The translations under genes were made by a program, and so were the position numbers. Below are positions 16,535 through 25,514 of a DNA stretch of 50,358 bases, piece by piece (within the stretch, counting starts at the first letter, position 1; each line of letters starts with the position of its first letter). Under the pieces are notes generated by a model. That model had not been told where the DNA came from. It ran no database searches and saw nothing but the letters and a program-made list of their open reading frames with translations. The DNA comes from Deinococcales bacterium (GTDB lineage: Bacteria > Deinococcota > Deinococci > Deinococcales > JAAFIG01): assembly GCA_013298185.1 (NCBI GenBank), contig JAAFJQ010000005.1, positions 1 through 50,358 of the forward strand. Reading direction: 5' to 3'.

Positions 16535-16816
16535 CTAAGCACTTGGCAGGACGCTTGGCGTCTCGAGCAGGGTAAAGCCCCAGATTCGGGTTTTGACGTT
16601 GTCTAAGTTCAAATCGGCTTGGCGTACCACTTCGAGCAGTTCGGCTCGGCTCGAGACTTCGAGTAACATGACTCTGGGGTCTTCGGTGTTTTGTAACAGG
16701 CGGGTGTTGGTGACTCCTGCCACACCAACAAAGAGGCGTTCGAGGTGATGCAATGCGTCCATGGTGGCAGGGTTTGCCAGTTCGGGTAGGGTAACTTCTA
16801 AGAAAAGGACGTACAC
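16535..16816 (-). CDS. Small hypothetical protein, 93 aa
   Basis: Starts at GTG 16816 (MYVLFLEVTLPELANPATMDALHHLERLFVGVAGV). The alternating strand/helix pattern with an acidic, leucine-rich middle resembles small ferredoxin-like alpha/beta-barrel domains (ABM or ACT size), but no family is recognised. AAGG lies about 9 bases upstream as a weak RBS. It is followed by the dispersed repeat region before glnS. It may form a unit with the Crp/Fnr-type regulator gene 68 bp upstream. Confidence 0.5.
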   Translation of the reverse strand: MYVLFLEVTLPELANPATMDALHHLERLFVGVAGVTNTRLLQNTEDPRVMLLEVSSRAELLEVVRQADLNLDNVKTRIWGFTLLETPSVLPSA

Positions 16817-16884
16817 GTCAAAAGAACCTTTTTATATGCTCGAGAAGTGAGGTCTTGACGTTTCCTCGAGGGGCGCGGATTTAT

Positions 16885-17580
16885 TTATTCATCATCAGCG
16901 ATGAATGCCTCGAGTTTTTGGGTGTTGACAATAAATGGCGCTCGGGTGCGTCCAATCGCACCTTCGCGTTTCAGACGATTTAAGCTGTGCGAAACGGTTT
17001 CTCGGGTTGCGCCAATCATGCGCGAAAGGTCTTCTTGGGTGAGTTTTAAGTGGATTCGCACGCCATCCGTGCCGGTTTTGCCAAATTCAAGGGCGAAACG
17101 AAAAAGCAAACTGGCAAGGCGGGCTGGGGCGCTGTAGGCACTGGCTTCGGCTTGCCATGATTGGGTTTCAAAGAGGCGTTGTGCCATCAGTTGAATGAAT
17201 TTCAGTGCCAAGGCGGGGCGTTCACGCAGTAAAATCTCGAGTTCGGCTCTGGGTAAACTGATTAACACCGTGTCTTCAATGGCTTCAGCTTGATGCGGGC
17301 GTTTCTCGGCGGGGGTTAAAAGCAGTTCGCCAAAACCACCGTATTGTCCGACCACACCCAGAATGGCTTCTTTACCATTGGGGAAAAGTTTGGAGATTTT
17401 CACCAGACCATTTCGTATAAAGTAAATCGCATCGGCGGGGTCGTCCATGTGATAAATCACATCACCACCAGCAAAACGGCGGTATGGTGTGGTTTTCGAG
17501 AGTTTCGCTAAATCCTCGAGTTCCCAATCTTCAAAAAGACTGGTGCTTTTGAGGTGCCAAACCAAACTGGTGTATTCCAC
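16885..17580 (-). CDS. Crp/Fnr family transcriptional regulator
   Basis: 231 aa. The N-terminal cyclic-nucleotide-binding-like beta barrel (about 15-125; FAGGDVIYHMDDPADAIYF, GQYGGFGELLL) is followed by the dimer helix and a winged HTH with LTQEDLSRMIGATRETVSHSL near residues 180-200. There is no Fnr-type cysteine cluster, so oxygen sensing through iron-sulfur is unlikely. The cAMP-site Arg/Ser pair is not clearly conserved, so the effector is unknown. It starts at GTG 17580, six bases after TAGAGT (17587-17592), a leaderless arrangement. Confidence 0.88.
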   Translation of the reverse strand: MEYTSLVWHLKSTSLFEDWELEDLAKLSKTTPYRRFAGGDVIYHMDDPADAIYFIRNGLVKISKLFPNGKEAILGVVGQYGGFGELLLTPAEKRPHQAEAIEDTVLISLPRAELEILLRERPALALKFIQLMAQRLFETQSWQAEASAYSAPARLASLLFRFALEFGKTGTDGVRIHLKLTQEDLSRMIGATRETVSHSLNRLKREGAIGRTRAPFIVNTQKLEAFIADDE

Positions 17581-17621
17581 GCTTATACTCTACAACTTAA
17601 AATGTGATTTTCGCTTGGGTG

Positions 17622-18851
17622 TCACTCGAGCCAGTCTCCTTGGGCTTCTCGAGCCACATGATACCCGTGCTGCTCGAGGTAGGTCTGCACATCTTGTCCG
17701 TGTTGGGCATCGCGCACCTCGAGAACCAGTTCCACCCCGACCTTACCAAGCGGCGCGAGCCACAAAGCCCGACGATGAAAAATATCAATGATGTTCGCAC
17801 CAGCTTCCGCGACCCTGTCCGTGATTTGTGCCAATGCACCCGGGCGGTCAATCACTGCGACCTTAAACAGCACATAACGCCCTTGGCGCACCATCACCTG
17901 CTCGAGAACTCGAGCCAGCAAATTGGGGTCTATGTTGCCACCGCAGAGCAGCGCACAGATGCTCTGACCGGTATTAAATTTGATTTTTCCTGCCAATAGC
18001 GCAGCCAAGCCAGCCGCTCCAGCCCCTTCGACCACCAGCCGCGCACTCGAGACACCATGAGCAATGGCTCGAGCAATCTCGTCATCGGAGACTTCCAGCA
18101 CTTCGTCCACCAAATCTCGGATGATCGGTAAGGTCAGTTCACCGGGGCGTTTCACGGCGATGCCATCGGCAATGGTTTGCGCCGCCAAGACCGACACGGG
18201 TTGCCCTGCCTCGAGACTCGGACGGACAGAAGCACATCCCGAGGCTTGCACACCAATGATTTTCGCGGTTGGGCGCAGGGCTTTGACGGCAGTGGCTATC
18301 CCAGCAATCAAGCCGCCGCCGCCAATTGGGACAAGCAAAATATCTAGCTCAGGCAGTGCCTCGAGAATTTCCAAGCCAAGTGTGCCTTGCCCAGCTATAA
18401 TCAGCGGGTCGTTAAACGCATGAACAAAGGTATAGCCCTCGCTGCTGGATAACTCGCGGGCGTGCTGGGCAGCATCATCAAAACTCGTGCCGAATAAAAT
18501 CACATCCGCGCCATAACTTTTTGTGGCTTGGATTTTGGTTAGCGGCGCAAAGGTCGGCATGACAATCGTGGCTTTGATGCCGTTTAAGGCGGCTGCCATG
18601 GCAACACCTTGGGCGTGGTTGCCCGCCGAGGGCGCAATCACACCTTTGGCACGTTCGGCTTCTGAAAGGCTCGAGATTTTATTGAACGCCCCACGCACCT
18701 TAAAACTGCCGCTTTTTTGCAGGCATTCGGCTTTGAAGTAGACTGGTGTCTCGAGGTTTTTAGAAAGCACATCATCGCGCAGCAGCGGCGTTAAGTTAAT
18801 GCTGTGCCGCACCCGCTCTCGAGCCGAGAGAATATCTTCGAGTTGAATCAT
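17622..18851 (-). CDS. ilvA: Threonine ammonia-lyase with C-terminal ACT domain
   Basis: 409 aa. A PLP-dependent fold type II enzyme that deaminates L-threonine to 2-oxobutanoate. The PLP lysine is K51 in SGSFKVRGAF; the phosphate loop appears as PIGGGGLIAGIA. The C-terminal ACT domain (from about 330; YVLFKVAVIDRPGALAQITDRV) suggests allosteric control. Length and the single ACT domain match the shorter IlvA/TdcB-like class. Leaderless promoter: TAGAAT at 18858-18863, six bases before ATG 18851. No other branched-chain gene is adjacent. Confidence 0.93.
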   Translation of the reverse strand: MIQLEDILSARERVRHSINLTPLLRDDVLSKNLETPVYFKAECLQKSGSFKVRGAFNKISSLSEAERAKGVIAPSAGNHAQGVAMAAALNGIKATIVMPTFAPLTKIQATKSYGADVILFGTSFDDAAQHARELSSSEGYTFVHAFNDPLIIAGQGTLGLEILEALPELDILLVPIGGGGLIAGIATAVKALRPTAKIIGVQASGCASVRPSLEAGQPVSVLAAQTIADGIAVKRPGELTLPIIRDLVDEVLEVSDDEIARAIAHGVSSARLVVEGAGAAGLAALLAGKIKFNTGQSICALLCGGNIDPNLLARVLEQVMVRQGRYVLFKVAVIDRPGALAQITDRVAEAGANIIDIFHRRALWLAPLGKVGVELVLEVRDAQHGQDVQTYLEQHGYHVAREAQGDWLE

Positions 18852-18897
18852 AAAAGCATTCTAAGCGTCTGATCAAAAGAACAGCAAGCACTGGATA

Positions 18898-18926
18898 TTG
18901 AATGTCCCTGCATCTGGCGCTATGCT
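18898..18926 (+). promoter_or_regulatory. Promoter TTGAAT-17-TATGCT for the small membrane protein gene
   Basis: -35 TTGAAT at 18898-18903, 17-bp spacer, -10 TATGCT at 18921-18926, and ATG 18934 seven bases later. The -35 contains the TTG that a naive ORF call would use as a start, so this promoter fixes the true start. Confidence 0.65.
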
Positions 18927-18933
18927 GATGCGT

Positions 18934-19173
18934 ATGGAAACACCAGATGCCAAAAAAATTGGACCCCTCAATGTCCCCTCTAACCCAATGCGTTTAGCGG
19001 GTTGGATGGTCGGCAACGCCACCTTTGCGTTTTTTGTGTATTGGACAGCCGATTCGTTCTTCCCAGGCAAAGAAATGACTGGCGAAGCGATGCTTTGGAA
19101 ACTCGGCACAGGTGCGCTGAGCTTTGCGATTGGACTTTGGTTAATGCACATCAACCATGTCGAAGTTGAATAA
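18934..19173 (+). CDS. Small two-helix membrane protein, 79 aa
   Basis: Starts METPDAKKIGPLNVPSNPM. Two hydrophobic segments (about 22-40, LAGWMVGNATFAFFVYW, and 53-71, KLGTGALSFAIGLWLMHI) predict a helical hairpin in the membrane, with both termini probably on the same side. Family unknown. It stands alone, divergent from ilvA and convergent with nagA (4 bp between stops). ATG 18934 was chosen from promoter position. Confidence 0.65.
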   Translation: METPDAKKIGPLNVPSNPMRLAGWMVGNATFAFFVYWTADSFFPGKEMTGEAMLWKLGTGALSFAIGLWLMHINHVEVE

Positions 19174-19177
19174 ATTC

Positions 19178-20284
19178 TTATTGCAACTGACCACCAATAT
19201 AAACTGCTTCTAAACTCAAATCTTCGCGCAGCACCACCAAATCGGCTCGAGCGTGCTTGGTTATTTTGCCGCAGTCGGTCAGACCCAAGTACTGTGCAGG
19301 GTGACTCGAGGCGAGTTTGAGAGCAACCTCGAGTGCTAAACCAGCTTTGACCGCGTTCTGCACCGCGCCAAGCATGGTTAGGACACTGCCTGCCAATGTG
19401 CCGTCGGGCAGTTTGACCGCGCCGTTCTCGAGGGTCGCCATTTGCCCACCAAGGTCGTACTGACCATCGGGCATCCCCGAGGCTCGCATCGCATCGGTAA
19501 TCAGCATCAGCTTGTCGGGCTTGGCAAAAAAGGCTGCTCGGAAACTCGAGGGGTGAACGTGCATAAAATCAAGAATCACCTCGCCGTAGGCATTGGGATT
19601 CCCGAGCAGCGCTCCTAAGACACCTGGTTTTCGCCCCTCGAGTCCACCCATGGCATTGTACAAGTGTGTGCCACTGACTTGCGAAGCGCGTTTTAACTGA
19701 CTGGCAAGTTCAAAAACTGCACTGGCGTCCTCGCTTGTGCCAACTGTATGCCCAAGGCTGACCCGCACATTTGCCTTGAGGAATAACTTGGCTGCTTCGA
19801 GCGCATGTTCAATTTCAGGTGCAAGGGTTACGACCTTAATCACATCAAACCCAAGCACCTCCTGCACCCGCTCAGGCGTAGGCTCGAGCGCAAAAGGTGG
19901 TTGCGCCCCAAGTTTATGCGGTGAAACAAACGGACCTTCTAAGTGCGCCCCAAGAATCCTCGAGCCAACCCAAGCAGCACTGTTCATGGCTTTTTGAATG
20001 TTTTTTAGTGCTTTCAAAACATTTTTCCAAGGATTGGTGATGGTTGTCGCTAAAAGCCCTGTTGTGCCGTGCTGGGCATGGTATGCCGCGAGTTTCTTCA
20101 TGCCCTCGAGTCCGTCCATGGTGTCACCACCACCGCCGCCATGCACATGCACATCAATAAAACCAGGTGCAATAAACCGCTTAGGCGCATTTAATTTGCT
20201 GCGAATCCCAAGAATATGGTTATCAAACTCGAGTTCGCCACTGTGCCAACCGCGAGGTGTGAGGATTTGACCAGATAATTTCAT
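19178..20284 (-). CDS. nagA: N-acetylglucosamine-6-phosphate deacetylase
   Basis: 368 aa. It removes acetate from GlcNAc-6-phosphate, giving glucosamine-6-phosphate. Amidohydrolase-fold signatures: FIDVHVHGGGGGDTMDG with H46/H48, SLGHT, GTHLYNAMGG, and LITDAMRASGMPDG carrying the catalytic Asp. Length is normal. A leaderless promoter, TAAACT (20291-20296), lies six bases before ATG 20284. A likely downstream enzyme (SIS-domain deaminase, 25515) is 5 kb away within ABC system 1, so amino-sugar catabolism is split between two transcripts. Confidence 0.93.
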   Translation of the reverse strand: MKLSGQILTPRGWHSGELEFDNHILGIRSKLNAPKRFIAPGFIDVHVHGGGGGDTMDGLEGMKKLAAYHAQHGTTGLLATTITNPWKNVLKALKNIQKAMNSAAWVGSRILGAHLEGPFVSPHKLGAQPPFALEPTPERVQEVLGFDVIKVVTLAPEIEHALEAAKLFLKANVRVSLGHTVGTSEDASAVFELASQLKRASQVSGTHLYNAMGGLEGRKPGVLGALLGNPNAYGEVILDFMHVHPSSFRAAFFAKPDKLMLITDAMRASGMPDGQYDLGGQMATLENGAVKLPDGTLAGSVLTMLGAVQNAVKAGLALEVALKLASSHPAQYLGLTDCGKITKHARADLVVLREDLSLEAVYIGGQLQ

Positions 20285-20319
20285 CAGCGCAGTTTAACGC
20301 TTTTAGATACGGTCAGCAG

Positions 20320-21165
20320 TTACACGCCAAACGAAGCAAACCAAGGCTTAAAACTTGGTTCTAATCGCACCAACGCTCTTGAAACAGCGCCTCTGCCTTT
20401 GGCTTTGGGCAGCACATCGAGAAGCAACCGAATAAACCCTAGGTCGTGCCGCTCGAGCAGTTCAGCAGCAAAAAGTGTGAACCTGGCTTGATACCAAGCC
20501 TGATTGGCTAAGGGCAAACGCACCAGTGGGTATTCAAATGCGCCAAGGTCATGGCGTGGCACGGTTGCGTCGGTTTGTTTTGCACTGCGCTTTTTTTGGC
20601 TTCTTACGCCACTTGGTTTTAAGAGTGCAATGTCCGCTAAAGCACACTCGAGGTTGGTATTCGACAGCACCCGCCCCCATTCGAGCGCCACCTCGAGCGA
20701 ATTTGGCAAGGTGTGCTTCAAAGCTGCCAAGTACAAATAAGTGGCAAGAAATTCATCCAACCAACGCACATGGGTACGTAAATCTGCTTGGTCAGCGATG
20801 GCGTGTCCGAGTTCATGCCCAAGGGTTAAATCCAGGAACATCTCTAAACTCGAGCTGGGCTTGTGTTCGGCTTTCACAACCAGCGCCTTAAACACCCAGA
20901 GCAAATGACTTGGATAATCGGCAGGCGCAAAAATCACACCAGAGCCATCTTTTAAGCGGCGAAAAAAAGTAAAGCCATACGGATAACGCGAAGCGGATTG
21001 CCAATCGGTTTGGGTTAAAACCAATAAGCGCACAGGTGCAAATTCAAAATCTAGACCAGTCTCGAGGCTGGCATGAAGGCTCGCCAAATACTCACGCAGG
21101 GCAGCCGAACGTAGCGCTAAGCCACTCGAGCCTCCAAGGGGGATTCGTTCAGCCGCATTTTTCAT
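20320..21165 (-). CDS. Putative zinc metallopeptidase-like protein with HELGH motif
   Basis: 281 aa without signal peptide. LTLGHELGHAIAD places HEXXH at 117-121, the usual zinc-binding and catalytic motif. E138 in WLDEFLATYLY could be the third ligand in gluzincin style. No further family match is recognised, and the substrate is unknown. Leaderless promoter TAAAGT at 21172-21177, six bases before ATG 21165. The downstream neighbour nagA has its own promoter, so no operon is implied. The motif could also occur in a non-peptidase. Confidence 0.6.
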   Translation of the reverse strand: MKNAAERIPLGGSSGLALRSAALREYLASLHASLETGLDFEFAPVRLLVLTQTDWQSASRYPYGFTFFRRLKDGSGVIFAPADYPSHLLWVFKALVVKAEHKPSSSLEMFLDLTLGHELGHAIADQADLRTHVRWLDEFLATYLYLAALKHTLPNSLEVALEWGRVLSNTNLECALADIALLKPSGVRSQKKRSAKQTDATVPRHDLGAFEYPLVRLPLANQAWYQARFTLFAAELLERHDLGFIRLLLDVLPKAKGRGAVSRALVRLEPSFKPWFASFGV

Positions 21166-21237
21166 GGTCTTACTTTACAATGTCAGTGTGAATTTTTCGG
21201 CGGAAATAAGACTTTCAAAAAGTGCATGATGCTCTGT

Positions 21238-22827
21238 ATGAATCTGACTCGAGTTTTTCCCATGGTTTTGGTGTTTGCGGCTGCGCTTGGCGGATGTGGA
21301 CTCTCGCCTTTGTTGCCGGTTGTGCCGGTGCGAATCTCGAGCGAACCTGCGATTCATCCGACCAGCCTTGCACCTGTGCTGATGCAGCGTTTTTACACCC
21401 AGAACGAAAATCGCAACGAGAAAGAAATTCGTCTGAGCGCCAATTATCGTGGTTTGAAGTACCAACCGCGTGACAGTGCTTACCCAAATTACATCGGTTG
21501 GGATTCGCTTACCGTACCAACTTCCGACTCGAGCCGTGATGATTGGTTGGTCTTTAAGCTGAATCGCCCTGCCACAGTGGCTGTGGTTTGGAATCGAACC
21601 GCCGGCTGGTTGGGTAGTTGGACGGCTGGCACAGATGTTCCCGGTGGTTATAAAAGTTATAAAAAATCCTTTGAAGCTGGCGAAGTGAAGCTCCCCAGCC
21701 CGGGCAAAGGCAACCCTGCTTACGAGTTGCTGTTCGCTGAAAAAAATGGTCAACCTTCGAGTGCGCCAGCCTTGCCGCCCCAAGCTCCTGCGGGGGCTGT
21801 GCTGCCGCAACCGAACGAGACATGTCCTGATTGGTTGCATCATTTATACGAAGTAACTGGGCGCGATGGTAAAAAATACGACACTTGGCATCCGCAAGTA
21901 GACCCAGTGTATTGGTGTTACTTTAAGCACGAACACGGCTCTGACCCTGCTTTGATTGGTTATAAAGGCGCGGCGCTCGAGTACGTGGCAAAACTCTTTA
22001 ACGATCAAGCTGAAATCCACGAGGGCTTTAAGAGCTTTGTGATCCGCGATGACACAACAGGTGTGGGTTGGTACATCAATGTTCATGCTGAAACGGGTTT
22101 TGAGCATCGGGTTTGCACCCAGTTTCATACGGTGGTGATTGCCGCCGTGGGCATAAAAGACACAGCTGGGTTTTCAAACGGCGAAGTGCTGGCTGAACTT
22201 GCTTTCAAAGGCGATTTTGGTCCGAGCATCACCAATAAACAGGTCGGTGGTAAAAACTTTGTGATTCAAAAAACCACCTTAGCTGGTGGCACTTGCGCCA
22301 ATCAACAAGCCATTTTTGATGCTGCCACAAGCAACAAATCCAAATCCGCCAAACGCATTCGCGTCTCAGCCGATCCTTTTGGTAACAATGGGTACGAAGG
22401 CTGGGATGGTGGGGTTCAAAAAGAACTTGGTTTTAGTTTCCCCGACTGGAACGCAGGTATCGCCATTGACATTCGCAATCCAAGCACAGCTTGCGCTACC
22501 CTCGAGTGCGCCGCCTTGGTTCGCAACAAAAATGACCACGGCGATGAACGCACCATCTTTATGAGCGGCTTAAAACTGACCTATAAAAGATCTTCGGATA
22601 CGGTCAATGGTTCGGCTGCCGATGGTGAGTTTTACACCGATTTGTACGGCACAACTTTTTACGATGCCAATGGCACAAACCGCATTCGGCAGTTCATCAA
22701 ACCCAACTTAAACATCGCCTTACCCGATGGTTTTTTCACCACCGAGGATGCTTGGCGCGGTTTATACGTTGAAGATGGCAGTGTACCACGCATTGAACTC
22801 GAGGATGCGTTAGGGGAAATCAATTAA
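21238..22827 (+). CDS. Hypothetical lipoprotein, 529 aa
   Basis: Start ATG 21238 was chosen because it gives a compact lipoprotein signal (MNLTRVFPMVLVFAAALGGCG, lipobox LGGC with Cys20); earlier ATGs at 21226/21229 are possible. The mature protein is Trp/Tyr/Asn-rich. It contains TCPDWLHHLYEVTGRDGKKYDTWHP (two adjacent pieces) and repeated Cys, suggesting an extracellular beta-rich fold. No catalytic family is recognised. It is divergent from the HELGH gene and overlaps lysA tail to tail by 4 bp. Confidence 0.65.
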   Translation: MNLTRVFPMVLVFAAALGGCGLSPLLPVVPVRISSEPAIHPTSLAPVLMQRFYTQNENRNEKEIRLSANYRGLKYQPRDSAYPNYIGWDSLTVPTSDSSRDDWLVFKLNRPATVAVVWNRTAGWLGSWTAGTDVPGGYKSYKKSFEAGEVKLPSPGKGNPAYELLFAEKNGQPSSAPALPPQAPAGAVLPQPNETCPDWLHHLYEVTGRDGKKYDTWHPQVDPVYWCYFKHEHGSDPALIGYKGAALEYVAKLFNDQAEIHEGFKSFVIRDDTTGVGWYINVHAETGFEHRVCTQFHTVVIAAVGIKDTAGFSNGEVLAELAFKGDFGPSITNKQVGGKNFVIQKTTLAGGTCANQQAIFDAATSNKSKSAKRIRVSADPFGNNGYEGWDGGVQKELGFSFPDWNAGIAIDIRNPSTACATLECAALVRNKNDHGDERTIFMSGLKLTYKRSSDTVNGSAADGEFYTDLYGTTFYDANGTNRIRQFIKPNLNIALPDGFFTTEDAWRGLYVEDGSVPRIELEDALGEIN

Positions 22828-23981
22828 GCATGCTCGGCTTGTAAAATCTCCGCGACTGTCTCACGGCGGCGCAGCACCACCCAAGCGTTGTTCTCGAGCA
22901 GCACTTCGGCAGGGCGTGGTCGGGTCAGGTAATTGCTTGCCATGCTTGCACCGTAAGCGCCTGCGACGCTGATGCAGAGAATATCACCGATGTTTGGGTC
23001 GGAGAGTTGCACATCTTTGCCGAGAATATCGCCTGATTCACAAGCTGCACCTGCAATGTCTAGGGTGACGGATTCTCGAGAAGCACTGAGGTTTTCCATT
23101 GGGTGAACCGCGCCGTACAGCATTGGGCGCATCAGTTCGGACATGCCTGAGTCCACCACGGCAAAGGCTCGGGCGGTTTTTTTCTTTTCTAACACTTCGG
23201 TCAGTAGGACACCGCTTTCTGCCACCAGCCAGCGCCCCGGTTCAATCCAGAGTTGTTCTGCGCCAAACGCATGGGCGGCTTGGTGTCCTAGGGTTGCCAG
23301 TGGCTCGAGGTTGAATTGCAGGCCAAAACCTCCGCCCATATCAAAAACTTCCCTTGCGCCAATGTGTTTGGCGAGTCCTGCCATGCGCTCGAGGGCTTCG
23401 ACGTAATCGTTGGGGTCTTCGATGCTGCTGCCGATGTGCATTTGTAAACCAATCACATTTAAGCCAGCCTTTTCGGCATTGAGAACAGCTGTGGGAACAT
23501 CTGCCAGACTGACCCCAAATTTGCTGCTGGCGTTGCCCGTGGCGAGGTGGTCGTGGGTCGAGACTTTTAAGCCCGGATTGACCCGAATCAGTGTGTCAAT
23601 TTTAGGTGCGTACCGCGCAGCTCGAGGGGCTTCGTCGGCGTTATCTAAGATAATTCTTGCACCAACTTCCGAGGCTCGGGTGTAATCGGCGTTGAGCTTA
23701 CCGGGTCCGTTCATCACGATTTGCTGCCCCGTTGCACCTGCCAGAATGGCTCGCTCGAGTTCACCACCCGAAACAGCTTCAAAGCCCACGCCAAGCGCAT
23801 TCAAGCGCTTGATGATGCCAAGGTTGGGGTTGGCTTTCATCGCGTAAAAAATTTTCGCTGAGCCAAAAGCGGTTTGTAAGCGCTCGAGTTGCGTTGCAAT
23901 GGTTTGCCAATCATAGGCATAGAGCGGTGTGCCAAACGTGCGAGCTGCTTCGAGAAGACGGTTTTTGAAATCTAAACGCAT
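22824..23981 (-). CDS. lysA: Diaminopimelate decarboxylase
   Basis: 385 aa. A PLP-dependent alanine-racemase-fold enzyme converting meso-diaminopimelate to L-lysine. Signatures: YAMKANPN with the PLP lysine K49, QMHIGSSIED, GGGFGLQF, EPGRWLVAESG and CESGDILGKD with the catalytic Cys. Length is slightly below the usual 400-420. Leaderless promoter TAGAAT (23988-23993), six bases before ATG 23981. It shares a 36-bp intergenic region with the divergent aldehyde dehydrogenase gene. Confidence 0.95.
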   Translation of the reverse strand: MRLDFKNRLLEAARTFGTPLYAYDWQTIATQLERLQTAFGSAKIFYAMKANPNLGIIKRLNALGVGFEAVSGGELERAILAGATGQQIVMNGPGKLNADYTRASEVGARIILDNADEAPRAARYAPKIDTLIRVNPGLKVSTHDHLATGNASSKFGVSLADVPTAVLNAEKAGLNVIGLQMHIGSSIEDPNDYVEALERMAGLAKHIGAREVFDMGGGFGLQFNLEPLATLGHQAAHAFGAEQLWIEPGRWLVAESGVLLTEVLEKKKTARAFAVVDSGMSELMRPMLYGAVHPMENLSASRESVTLDIAGAACESGDILGKDVQLSDPNIGDILCISVAGAYGASMASNYLTRPRPAEVLLENNAWVVLRRRETVAEILQAEHA

Positions 23982-24017
23982 ATTTTGATTCTACCGTGAA
24001 GGCTATACTAAAAAAAC
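23982..24017. promoter_or_regulatory. Back-to-back leaderless promoters for lysA and aldehyde dehydrogenase
   Basis: Minus-strand TAGAAT (23988-23993) serves lysA. Plus-strand TATACT (24004-24009) lies eight bases before ATG 24018. Both -10 elements sit within 36 bp, so each -35 region must overlap the other promoter or gene start. Mutual interference is likely. Confidence 0.6.
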
Positions 24018-25487
24018 ATGCAAACCAAACTTTTTATCGGCGGAACTTGGCACGAAGCAAACGGCGGTACGCTCGAAGTGGTGAACCCAACCACCGAGGA
24101 ATTGCTGCATCACGCACCAGCCGCCAGCAGCGCGGATATTGACAAGGCGGTACTCGCGGCTCGAGCGGCTTTCAAAACTTGGAAGCGCACCACAGGCGCA
24201 GAACGCGCTGTGTTTTTACAAGCCATTGCCGAAGGCGTGCGCCAAAACAAAGAAACCTTGGCGCGACTCGAGACTCAACAAAACGGTAAGCCCCTGCCCG
24301 AAGCCCTGTGGGACATGGATGATGTCGCCGCTTGCTTTGATTACTACGCTGGCTTAGCCAAAGACCTTGACTCGAGGCTCGAGACTCCGATTGCCCTGCC
24401 GCACCCAGATTTCAGCAGTCTGGCACGGCTTGAGCCTGTTGGGGTGGTCGGACAGATCATCCCTTGGAATTACCCACTTCTGATGCTGGCATGGAAAGTC
24501 GCACCTGCTCTGGCGGCGGGTTGTACCAGTGTCCTCAAACCATCTGAACTCACGCCACTCACCGCACTCGAGCTTGGCAGGATTGCCCTCGAGGCTGGTT
24601 TACCTGCTGGGGTACTGAACATTGTTTCGGGTGGACGTGAAGCTGGCGCAGCGCTGGCGAACCATGCTGGTGTGGATAAGTTAGCGTTTACTGGCAGTGT
24701 TGCCACAGGACGCAGTGTGATGCAAGCCGCCACGGCGGGGATTAAAAACGTCACCCTCGAGTTGGGTGGAAAATCCCCGATTTTGGTCTTTGATGATGCT
24801 GACCTTGAACAAGCGATTGAATGGATTTTATTTGGCATTTTCTGGAACAAAGGCGAAGTGTGCAGCGCCACCAGCCGTTTGTTGGTACAAGAAAACATTG
24901 CCCCCAAACTCTTTGAACGCCTGAAACTCGAGTGCGAGAAAATAGTTATTGGCGATCCACTCGAGGATGGCGTGCTGCTTGGACCACTGGTTTCCAAAGG
25001 GCAGTACCAAAAAGTGCAGTCGTACTTGGATATAGCCAAAACCGAAGGGCTGCAACTGCTGACAGGCGGCAAGCGCCCAAGCCACTTACAAAAAGGCTTT
25101 TTCCTCGAGCCAACCGTGTTTGTGGACGTGCCGAGCAGCAGCCGATTGTGGACAGAAGAAATTTTTGGTCCTGTGCTGGTCGCCCAAACCTTTGACACCG
25201 AAAGCCAAGCGATTGAACTCGCCAACACCAGCACCTTTGGACTTGGCTCGGCGGTACTCAGCCAAGACTTAGCTCGAGCCGAGCGTGTAGCTCGAGAACT
25301 CGAGGCGGGGATTGTTTGGATCAACTGCTCACAACCAACGTTTTGCGAAGCACCATGGGGAGGCTTTAAGCAAAGCGGCATTGGGCGCGAACTTGGCACT
25401 TGGGGCTTGGAGAATTACCTCGAGACAAAGCAAATCACAACCTACAACAGCCAAAAACCTTGGGGTTGGTATTTGAAGTCTGTTTAG
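24018..25487 (+). CDS. NAD(P)-dependent aldehyde dehydrogenase, betaine/aminoaldehyde type
   Basis: 489 aa. Full-length ALDH: IIPWNYPLLMLAWK, FTGSVATGRSVM (cofactor site), VTLELGGKSP with general base E248, and NKGEVCSATSR with nucleophile C282. The GEVCSATSR context and length resemble betaine-aldehyde and aminoaldehyde dehydrogenases (BADH/AMADH), so substrates such as betaine aldehyde or 4-aminobutanal are likely. No choline dehydrogenase is adjacent, but a PotD-like binding protein occurs at 39547. Many CTCGAG sites are present. Confidence 0.85.
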   Translation: MQTKLFIGGTWHEANGGTLEVVNPTTEELLHHAPAASSADIDKAVLAARAAFKTWKRTTGAERAVFLQAIAEGVRQNKETLARLETQQNGKPLPEALWDMDDVAACFDYYAGLAKDLDSRLETPIALPHPDFSSLARLEPVGVVGQIIPWNYPLLMLAWKVAPALAAGCTSVLKPSELTPLTALELGRIALEAGLPAGVLNIVSGGREAGAALANHAGVDKLAFTGSVATGRSVMQAATAGIKNVTLELGGKSPILVFDDADLEQAIEWILFGIFWNKGEVCSATSRLLVQENIAPKLFERLKLECEKIVIGDPLEDGVLLGPLVSKGQYQKVQSYLDIAKTEGLQLLTGGKRPSHLQKGFFLEPTVFVDVPSSSRLWTEEIFGPVLVAQTFDTESQAIELANTSTFGLGSAVLSQDLARAERVARELEAGIVWINCSQPTFCEAPWGGFKQSGIGRELGTWGLENYLETKQITTYNSQKPWGWYLKSV

Positions 25488-25514
25488 CTTCTCGTTTTTT
25501 TGTTTTAAGTCAGT

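Noticed and set aside
18898-18933. TTG start upstream of the small membrane protein
   Set aside because: The TTG is part of a -35 element (TTGAAT) with a -10 17 bp later, so it is upstream of the transcription start.
21175-21843. Minus-strand ORF opposite the lipoprotein gene
   Set aside because: Composition is Arg/His-rich shadow coding. The plus strand has a lipoprotein signal and a long continuous frame.
24470-25399. 309-codon minus-strand ORF inside the aldehyde dehydrogenase gene
   Set aside because: It is a shadow of the clearly recognised ALDH frame, with Ser/Pro/Lys-rich composition and no domain.
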